Below are positions 1 to 3,843 of a DNA stretch of 5,679 bases, piece by piece. Each line of letters starts with the position of its first letter. Position 1 is the first letter of the stretch. The stretch spans positions 209,383 to 215,061 of the forward strand of contig CP070644.1 in NCBI GenBank assembly GCA_020354155.1, given 5' to 3'. The translations under genes were made by a program, and so were the position numbers. This DNA is from Nitrospiraceae bacterium. GTDB lineage: Bacteria; Nitrospirota; Thermodesulfovibrionia; UBA6902. The notes under the pieces were generated by a model. That model saw only the letters and a program-made list of their open reading frames with translations. It did not search any database and was not told where the DNA came from.

Positions 1-198
1 GAAACAGCAGGATGGGGCATTACCAACGTAAAGGCAGGCTATGAGTATAAAAAAATAAAGGTCTTTGCAGGCGTCAAAAACATCTTTGACAAGTACTACC
101 TTGAGTCCCTCTCCTACCTGAGAAACCCTTTTAGCAGCGGCATTAAAATTCCGGAGCCGGGGAGGACCCTGTATGTAAATCTGCAATATGATTTTTAG
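1..198 (+). CDS. TonB-dependent outer-membrane receptor, C-terminal fragment
   Basis: Only the last 65 codons are present, open from the first base of the window to a TAG at 196-198. The reading contains VFAGVKNIFDKYYLES and ends in VNLQYDF. The 'G.KNIFDK.Y' motif in the penultimate barrel strands, a G-R-T-L-Y turn and a final aromatic strand ending in Phe are typical of the C-terminus of TonB-dependent receptors; the terminal Phe is the usual signal for outer-membrane barrel assembly. The plug domain and TonB box lie outside the window, so the substrate (siderophore, cobalamin, metal or other) cannot be told. The tonB gene begins 161 bp downstream on the same strand, which suggests the two work together. 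Confidence 0.88.
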   Translation, partial: ETAGWGITNVKAGYEYKKIKVFAGVKNIFDKYYLESLSYLRNPFSSGIKIPEPGRTLYVNLQYDF

Positions 199-346
199 TT
201 TCATATCAAGCCGGGGAGGGTTAGCGTAAGACCGGCCGAGAAATTTTGGCAGAATGAAGGATCAGGGCACCTGTCAATGTAAAGGCAGAAAAATAGGATT
301 GGCTGAACCATGCTGCTGTATCCAGAGAAAAGCAAAGGTCATTGTA

Positions 347-352
347 AAGGAG
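347..352 (+). promoter_or_regulatory. Ribosome binding site of tonB
   Basis: AAGGAG lies 7 nt before the ATG at 360. It fixes the start, and the membrane anchor follows at once in the translation. The 161 bp between the receptor stop and tonB otherwise shows only a weak 5-bp GCCGG/CCGGC pairing at 210-236 and no convincing promoter or riboswitch. Confidence 0.75.
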
Positions 353-359
353 ATAATGA

Positions 360-1154
360 ATGAGCGAGAAGGAATTTGATTATATACATGCCATGCCTTT
401 CATTATATCCCTGTTGTTTCACTCGATCATTGCTCTCTCAATTTTCCATCTCAGTGCCTTTCTCCCCTTTGATCATAAACCCCTGATCATTAATTTCACC
501 ATAGAAAAAGCCCCCGCTTCTCAAGACGCTGAGATTACACAGGCGGCACCTGTCATACAAAAGAGTCCGCCTAAGATCAAGAAAATGCCCCATACAATCC
601 CCCCCCCTGCTCAAAAGAGGGACGGTGCAAAAGTCACAGTGCCTGCGCCGGAAAAAAAACAGGTCATAGAGAAAGAGCCTGATGCTCCATTGCAAGCAAA
701 AGAAACAGAGACCGTAGAGGATGAAATTATTCCCGCTGAACCCCTGGAGGAAAGGAGTGTGCATCACACTGCTCTTGAAGATACTTCAGTCCCTGACGAT
801 ACATCCGCTGTGGTTTCGGCATATACCTCTCCCGCATTGGAAGAAGCAGTCGATACGTTCAGGGACAATGCAAGAAACCTGTATATAAAGCAGCACTATA
901 AATATATCAGCCGCATCGTTCAAAACAATATTTCCTATCCCCATATTGCAAAAAAAATGCTCTGGGAAGGAAAGGTAATCCTGTCCTTCATTATTAGAGG
1001 TGACGGCACTGTGCAGGACATCTGTATAGAACGAAGCTCGGGTTTTGATGTTCTCGATAAAAACGCAGAAGAAACCATCAGGAATACCGCTCCTTTTCCT
1101 GCGCCCGTTGTTGAAGCAAAAATCCTGCTTCCCATTGTGTACCGGCTGTTATAG
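360..1154 (+). CDS. tonB: TonB family energy transducer
   Basis: 264 residues. TonB couples the inner-membrane proton gradient, through ExbB/ExbD, to outer-membrane receptors. An N-terminal membrane anchor lies at about residues 12-35 and contains Ser17-x3-His21, the same spacing as the S-x3-H pair that TonB anchors use to contact ExbB/ExbD. Residues 50-135 form a Pro/Lys/Glu-rich periplasmic spanning segment (KSPPKIKKMP, TIPPPAQK, VPAPEKK). A C-terminal TonB domain occupies about 178-264, with ISYP at 191-194, GKVILSFIIRGDG, RSSGFDVLDKNA and PFPAPVVEAKILLPIVY, all classic for the family. The start is supported by AAGGAG at 347-352, 7 nt upstream of the ATG. It follows a receptor gene on the same strand and may be co-transcribed with it. 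No exbB or exbD is visible in the window. Confidence 0.93.
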   Translation: MSEKEFDYIHAMPFIISLLFHSIIALSIFHLSAFLPFDHKPLIINFTIEKAPASQDAEITQAAPVIQKSPPKIKKMPHTIPPPAQKRDGAKVTVPAPEKKQVIEKEPDAPLQAKETETVEDEIIPAEPLEERSVHHTALEDTSVPDDTSAVVSAYTSPALEEAVDTFRDNARNLYIKQHYKYISRIVQNNISYPHIAKKMLWEGKVILSFIIRGDGTVQDICIERSSGFDVLDKNAEETIRNTAPFPAPVVEAKILLPIVYRLL

Positions 1155-1211
1155 GTTTCATTCCTGCTGCGATGCATACGAAAAGACTGTTCGTTCCTTT
1201 TTGAATGAAAC
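1155..1211 (+). terminator. Inverted repeat just after tonB, possible terminator
   Basis: A perfect 9-bp pair, GTTTCATTC at 1155-1163 and GAATGAAAC at 1203-1211, begins at the base after the tonB stop codon. Inside it is a smaller pair, ACGAA/TTCGT, around AAGACTG (1178-1194). A T/A-rich tract (ATTATTATTAAAAAA) follows. The long loop and lack of a clean T-run make it a poor standard Rho-independent terminator, but its position fits a 3'-end structure. Confidence 0.35.
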
Positions 1212-1334
1212 ATTATTATTAAAAAATCCCCCTTCCAGTTTCGCTCATCACCTAAAGTCTCAAGGCAGTGTCTTTCAAATCCCATAGATTGTTTCAGGTC
1301 AGATGCAGGACTGAAGAATACTCTACAAAGTGTT

Positions 1335-1456
1335 GTCATCCCCGGATTGGAGACTGCACCGTAATTGTCATTGCGAGGAGTGCAACGACGAAGCAATCCC
1401 TAAAAGTTATTGTAAAGGAAGAGGTCGCCACGCCACCTTCGGCGATTCGCGATGAC
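1335..1456. repeat. Dispersed palindromic repeats (GTCATTGCGAG type)
   Basis: A GTCATTGCGAGGAG...CGACGAAGCAATCCC unit lies at 1367-1400. It is followed after 20 nt by a degenerate copy in the opposite orientation at 1421-1456, ending TTCGCGATGAC. A further degenerate GTCATCCCCGG start lies at 1335-1345. The outer ends GTCAT and ATGAC face outward, like a small non-coding palindromic element. Sequences of this type are scattered in many copies in several Gram-negative genomes, where their translations (such as VIARSATTKQS) are often mis-annotated as proteins. The same misleading translation is readable here, so I do not call a gene. Confidence 0.7.
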
Positions 1457-1487
1457 AAAAGCGATATTATGAGACAGCCCTTTGATT

Positions 1488-1566
1488 GGGGAATCCAGTC
1501 CTTTTTATTTTCTGGATGCTCGCCTTGGCGAGTCACTGGGGCGACCAGATCAATGTCCGGCATGAC
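1488..1566. repeat. Paired inward-facing GGAATCCAG/CTGGAT repeat, gene-less
   Basis: GGGGAATCCAG (1488-1498) and TCTGGATGC (1511-1519) face each other across a 12-nt T-rich spacer. The right arm continues through an internal CTCGCC-TT-GGCGAG hairpin (1519-1532) and ends GGCATGAC at 1559-1566. This is the same topology as the two palindromes around the GIY-YIG gene at 3468-3820, but with no gene between them. The left arm is degenerate or truncated: the outer GTCATTCC end is not recognisable. Confidence 0.6.
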
Positions 1567-1609
1567 ATCCTGAAAGTTCTGTTTTCTTTCCTTCCAGGCA
1601 TATAAAAGT

Positions 1610-1637
1610 TTGCATTCAACAATTTATCTGTTAAAAT
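1610..1637 (+). promoter_or_regulatory. Candidate sigma-70-type promoter of the FKBP gene
   Basis: TTGCAT (1610-1615) and TAAAAT (1632-1637) are separated by 16 nt, in an AT-rich stretch 63 nt before the GTG start. It is the best -35/-10 pair between the repeat cluster and the gene. It rests on consensus similarity only. Confidence 0.42.
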
Positions 1638-1685
1638 TATAAGAAGCTAAAAAAAGCAATTTTCTATCATTCAATTCATTAAAAA

Positions 1686-1692
1686 GGGAGGT
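1686..1692 (+). promoter_or_regulatory. Ribosome binding site deciding a GTG start
   Basis: GGGAGGT lies 7 nt before the GTG at 1700. The next in-frame ATG is far inside the folded part of the protein, so this site supports the GTG as the true start and retains the signal peptide. Confidence 0.75.
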
Positions 1693-1699
1693 ACAACAC

Positions 1700-2437
1700 G
1701 TGTCAGGAGCTATAAGTGCGAGACTGTTCATTCTTTCATGTTTTTTGTTATTAACATCGAGTCATCTCTTTGCGGCTGATGTCACGCAGCCACCGGAGAC
1801 CCAGAAAGAGAAGGATAGCTACAGCATCGGTTACCAGGTCGGCGTCAAAATAAGGTCCGACGACATCGACGTTGATTTCGAAAAACTCACTCAGGGTCTG
1901 CAGACCGGCATCGACGGCAAAGAGCCCCTTCTCAGCCAGGAAGAGATCAAGGAGCTGATCGCTGCCCTCACGAAGAAGAAGCGTGATACCGTGATGAGAA
2001 AGATTCAGGAGCAGATTGTAAAAAATGCAGAGGAGTCGCAGAAATTCCTCGCCGAGAACGGAAAAAAAGAGGGTGTCAGGATTACGGAGAGCGGACTCCA
2101 GTACAGGATACTGCAGGAAGGAGAGGGGATGACACCCAAAGTGGAAGACTTTGTGAAAGTCCACTACCGGGGAACACTTACTGACGGCAGGGAATTCGAC
2201 AACTCCTATTCCAAGGGTGCGCCGCAGACTGTCCAGGCTGACGGCGTTATCAAGGGATGGACCGAGGCACTCCAGATGATGAAGGTAGGCTCAAAGTGGG
2301 AAATTTTCGTGCCGCCCCATCTTGCCTATGGCAGGAGAGGTTACGGCGAGAAGATCCCGCCCAACAGCGTGCTTCTCTTTGAGATAGAACTGCTCTCAAT
2401 CGAAAAAGAGGAGGAGACAGAAGGCAGGGAGTCATGA
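1700..2437 (+). CDS. Exported FKBP-type peptidyl-prolyl cis-trans isomerase (FkpA/Mip-like)
   Basis: 245 residues. It catalyses cis-trans isomerisation of X-Pro bonds and probably acts as a chaperone in the cell envelope. Residues 1-26 form a signal peptide (hydrophobic FILSCFLLL, likely cut after LFAA). Residues 37-125 match the helical FKBP N-terminal dimerisation domain, with DSYSIGYQVG, GIDGKEPLLSQEEI and a charged helix that is probably a coiled coil. Residues 133-235 are the FKBP catalytic domain: VHYRGTL, REFDNSY, GVIKGWTEAL, LAYG and LLFEIELL. The pocket Tyr, Phe-Asp, Val-Ile, Trp and Tyr of FKBP12 are all recognisable. The place usually held by a second Phe (PFxF) reads PQTV. The length fits FkpA/Mip proteins. 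A lipoprotein reading with Cys14 was considered, but the lipobox is poor. It appears to be transcribed alone and has a strong hairpin after it. Confidence 0.93.
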   Translation: MSGAISARLFILSCFLLLTSSHLFAADVTQPPETQKEKDSYSIGYQVGVKIRSDDIDVDFEKLTQGLQTGIDGKEPLLSQEEIKELIAALTKKKRDTVMRKIQEQIVKNAEESQKFLAENGKKEGVRITESGLQYRILQEGEGMTPKVEDFVKVHYRGTLTDGREFDNSYSKGAPQTVQADGVIKGWTEALQMMKVGSKWEIFVPPHLAYGRRGYGEKIPPNSVLLFEIELLSIEKEEETEGRES

Positions 2438-2442
2438 TTGTG

Positions 2443-2475
2443 CGCTTTACCGGCAGGCCGCCTGCCGGTAAAGCG
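2443..2475. terminator. Strong 16-bp hairpin after the FKBP gene
   Basis: A perfect inverted repeat begins 6 nt after the FKBP stop. CGCTTTACCGGCAGGC at 2443-2458 pairs with its complement at 2460-2475 around a single central base (a real loop would open a few pairs). No T-run follows, so it is not a textbook Rho-independent terminator. It may block 3' exonucleases, terminate weakly, or be a repeat unit. Confidence 0.6.
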
Positions 2476-2571
2476 GTAAGTGAATGATATGCGTGTTCTG
2501 CTTACCAAAAGCGTTTACAGATTCTGTAAATGCTTTTCTTGATTACTGCAATTCAATTCCAAATTATCTAT

Positions 2572-2595
2572 GTACTTTTGTCTGGCCAAAAGTAC
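2572..2595. repeat. Inverted repeat GTACTTTTG/CAAAAGTAC
   Basis: Perfect 9-bp arms at 2572-2580 and 2587-2595 with a 6-nt loop (TCTGGC), followed by a second partial copy of the right arm (CAAAAGCC). Similar 'TTTTG...CCAAAAGTA' motifs occur as dispersed repeats in several phyla. It lies next to the large hairpin at 2616-2731 and may be its left-hand part. The 69-codon forward reading across it is repeat-derived. Confidence 0.6.
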
Positions 2596-2615
2596 CAAAA
2601 GCCACCCGCCTGCGC

Positions 2616-2731
2616 CTGCTTCTTGTCGGATTACTTTGCTTGTGTTCGGTGAATTCAAAGAGCCGTCCCGAAGTGTCGGGACTTCTCCTTTGAATTCTTA
2701 ACCCTCACACTCGCTCATAATCCGGAAGCAG
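2616..2731. repeat. Large imperfect hairpin element (about 116 nt)
   Basis: The two halves pair along most of their length. CTGCTTC (2616-2622) and CGGATTA (2627-2633) pair with TAATCCGGAAGCAG (2718-2731), leaving a 4-nt bulge. A looser stem follows (GC..TGT..GGT against ACC..ACA..GC). Then GAATTCAAAG (2651-2660) pairs perfectly with CTTTGAATTC (2688-2697), and GTCCCGA (2665-2671) pairs with TCGGGAC (2676-2682) around an AGTG tetraloop. Such a structure could be a non-coding mobile repeat or a structured RNA. No coding role is apparent. Confidence 0.62.
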
Positions 2732-2919
2732 CCAATGGCAGGATAATCAACAGGTGCGTTATCACCTGCTATAAAGGCAAATCATACCTGTTACAGTTAA
2801 AGCATAATGTTGACTCATATAGTTACGAATATTCACTAGTGTTCTATCCCAGTAATACACTGCATAATTTGGATATCGCACTTTTTCCAATATATACAAT
2901 GAATGACCTTATTGAATAG
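2653..2919 (+). pseudogene. Stop-free stretch without a start codon, possible gene remnant
   Basis: The frame is open for 88 codons to a TAG at 2917-2919. The first third is the large hairpin repeat. After about 2732 the reading looks more protein-like (NRCVITCYKGKSYLLQLK, then YEYSLVFYPSN and LDIALFPIYTMNDLIE) in AT-rich DNA. No ATG with a ribosome binding site precedes this part; the only Met is near the end. It overlaps the 3' end of the convergent lipoprotein gene by 11 bp. It could be the tail of a gene broken by insertion of the repeat, or chance. I recognise no family. Confidence 0.22.
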
Positions 2920-3289
2920 CTACGTTGTACTCCTTGCCGTCGAGCATCTCGATGGCCACGTTATCCCCTGAAACGATGCGGACCTCAATCTTGACGACTT
3001 TCTCGGATTTTACAAACTCATCCAGTATCGTTGGATCGGGATTGAGGATCGTGAAGACCTCAGCCGGCATCTGACCCCGTATAATGTAGCTATTCATACC
3101 TTGTGCAATTTCTCCCGTAATGGACATTTTTCTCACACTCCTGTCCTGAACGGCCTTCGCTGCTGATTCCTGAGGGGTCTGCATTGCCGGTTCCTTCGCA
3201 GTCTGCGTTTTTGGTTCCTCAGCAGCCTGACAGGCAACAAGCAGAATAAAGGCAAGCATACTTACTATAGAGATCAGTCTCTTTCTCAT
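2909..3289 (-). CDS. Small putative lipoprotein of unknown function
   Basis: 126 residues from the chosen start. An N-terminal MRKR is followed by a hydrophobic stretch and the lipobox LVAC with Cys20, so the protein is probably lipid-anchored after cleavage by signal peptidase II. The +2 residue is Gln, which by the enterobacterial rule favours the outer membrane. Residues 21-50 are a low-complexity linker (Glu/Lys/Thr/Gln/Ala). About 53-126 form a compact domain containing ITGEIAQGMNSYIIRGQMP, FTILNPDP and VRIVSGDNVAIEMLDGKEY, which looks beta-rich. I do not recognise the family. GGAGG at 3296-3300 is 6 nt from this ATG and 3 nt from the adjacent upstream ATG (3290-3292), so either may be used; a longer reading from 3346 would spoil the signal peptide. 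Its position downstream of a metal-efflux gene on the same strand gives only a weak hint of an envelope or metal-related role. Confidence 0.8.
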   Translation of the reverse strand: MRKRLISIVSMLAFILLVACQAAEEPKTQTAKEPAMQTPQESAAKAVQDRSVRKMSITGEIAQGMNSYIIRGQMPAEVFTILNPDPTILDEFVKSEKVVKIEVRIVSGDNVAIEMLDGKEYNVAIQ

Positions 3290-3295
3290 CATGAT

Positions 3296-3300
3296 CCTCC
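3296..3300 (-). promoter_or_regulatory. Ribosome binding site of the lipoprotein gene
   Basis: On the minus strand AAAAAGGAGGATC precedes ATGATG. Spacing to the second ATG (3287-3289) is 6 nt, better than to the first (3 nt). This site rules out the longer reading that starts at 3346. Confidence 0.75.
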
Positions 3301-3310
3301 TTTTTATTTG

Positions 3311-3329
3311 GCTCTTCTTCATGAAGAGC
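3311..3329 (-). promoter_or_regulatory. Hairpin in the 5' leader of the lipoprotein gene
   Basis: GCTCTTC (3311-3317) and GAAGAGC (3323-3329) form a perfect 7-bp stem with a 5-nt loop, ending 10 nt upstream of the ribosome binding site on the minus strand. It might affect mRNA stability or translation. I see no match to a known riboswitch, and no clear promoter in 3330-3467. Confidence 0.35.
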
Positions 3330-3467
3330 GCGTGTTTACGTTGCATGTGAGGTCAGACAGAACATACAAGGTTCCATCATCATTCACTGCTCAATGATTT
3401 TTGGATTTTATCTAATTTAGTTGCAATAAAATGCTCTCTGAGTGTCATTGACCCAAAAATAAAGTCT

Positions 3468-3496
3468 GTCATTCCGTGCTTGACACGGAATCCAGA
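3468..3496 (+). repeat. Palindromic repeat, left arm (GTCATTCC...GGAATCCAGA)
   Basis: GTC, then an 8-bp stem ATTCCGTG (3471-3478)/CACGGAAT (3484-3491) around CTTGA, then CCAGA. An additional outer pairing GTCTG (3464-3468)/CAGAC (3493-3497) is visible. It abuts the stop codon of the GIY-YIG gene (3497-3499). It is the same family as the copy at 3793-3820, in the opposite orientation. Confidence 0.85.
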
Positions 3497-3787
3497 CTAA
3501 CTGCATACATTTTTATATAAATCAATCCAGTTGGGATTGTTTTGCTCTATTAATTTCAGTTTCCAGTTTCTCTTCCATTTTTTTATTTGCTTTTCTCTGG
3601 TAATAGCAGATTCTGCAGATTCATACAATTCATACCAAACTAGATTATGAACAGTATATTTCCTGGTAAACCCATCAGCTAATCCATTCTTATGTTCATA
3701 AATCCTTTTAATAAGATCTGAAGTCATACCTGTATATAAGGTTCCATTTCGTTTGCTGCTAAGGATATAAACATAATAATTTTTCAT
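3497..3787 (-). CDS. GIY-YIG domain endonuclease-like protein (COG2827/UPF0213 type)
   Basis: 96 residues from the ATG at 3785-3787. GIY-YIG domains are single-strand-cleaving nuclease folds found in homing endonucleases, UvrC and small stand-alone proteins. Visible motifs: YYVYIL (4-9, the 'GIY' strand), LYTGMT (17-22, the 'YIG' strand), IKRIYEHKNG (26-35) with the conserved Arg28, and AITREKQIKKWKRNWKLKLIE (61-81) with the likely metal-binding Glu65. The tail NPNWIDLY is typical of the family, and the length is normal, so the protein looks intact. The frame stays open upstream to 3892, but that part is out-of-frame cusA sequence plus the repeat, read as VIPAQAGIQ, so I reject it. The start is supported by family alignment; AGAAAGG precedes it but is only 1 nt away, an awkward spacing. 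Palindromic repeats flank both ends. The cellular role of this family is not established. Confidence 0.88.
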   Translation of the reverse strand: MKNYYVYILSSKRNGTLYTGMTSDLIKRIYEHKNGLADGFTRKYTVHNLVWYELYESAESAITREKQIKKWKRNWKLKLIEQNNPNWIDLYKNVCS

Positions 3788-3792
3788 GCCTT

Positions 3793-3820
3793 TCTGGATT
3801 CCCGCCTGCGCGGGAATGAC
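3793..3820 (-). repeat. Palindromic repeat, right arm (inverted copy)
   Basis: On the minus strand it starts GTC, then ATTCCCGC (positions 3810-3817) pairs with GCGGGAAT (3798-3805) around a 4-nt loop, then CCAGA. Boundaries are identical to the left arm at 3468-3496, but three stem pairs differ and all are compensated. It ends 5 nt before the GIY-YIG start codon and lies 23 nt beyond the cusA stop codon. Translated, this repeat type gives the well-known spurious peptide VIPAQAGIQ. Confidence 0.85.
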
Positions 3821-3843
3821 AAAACTATCCTCTTCCTTTGCAA

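Larger units (their letters stand above)
3468..3820 (-). mobile_element. Candidate compact unit: GIY-YIG gene between inverted palindromes
   Basis: A 353-bp block whose ends read GTCATTCC (3468-3475) and GGAATGAC (3813-3820). Each end is a self-complementary hairpin, and the only gene inside is the GIY-YIG nuclease, which fills the space between the arms to within 0 and 5 nt. I infer a unit that may move or be copied together, comparable in logic to REP sequences with their RAYT transposase. No target-site duplication is evident in the flanks. Mobility itself is not shown by the sequence. Confidence 0.5.

Noticed and set aside
199..346. Possible cobalamin-riboswitch-like or terminator structure between the receptor and tonB
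   Set aside because: Only a 5-bp GCCGG/CCGGC pairing is visible; no B12-box-like core and no T-run.
935..1396. Minus-strand open frame reading 'TPRNDNYG'
   Set aside because: It is antisense to the tonB 3' end and its N-terminus is a translated dispersed repeat; no ribosome binding site or family.
1335..1566. CRISPR array
   Set aside because: The repeats are few, palindromic, of different families and unevenly spaced; there is no regular repeat-spacer pattern and no cas gene.
1268..1573. Forward open frame of about 100 codons reading 'VIVIARSATTKQSL'
   Set aside because: This is the well-known translation of the GTCATTGCGAG-type repeat, not a protein. The opposing minus-strand frame at 1336-1563 is rejected for the same reason.
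2484..2693. Forward open frame of 69 codons reading 'LCTFVWPKVPKATRLRL'
   Set aside because: It runs across the GTACTTTTG inverted repeat and the large hairpin; such translations are common false annotations.
3290..3346. Longer N-terminus for the lipoprotein
   Set aside because: It would place 18-19 charged residues before the signal peptide, and the ribosome binding site at 3296-3300 lies inside it.
3450..3840. Target-site duplication flanking the GIY-YIG unit
   Set aside because: The outer flanks (ATAAAGTCT on the left, AAAACTATCC on the right) share no convincing direct repeat.
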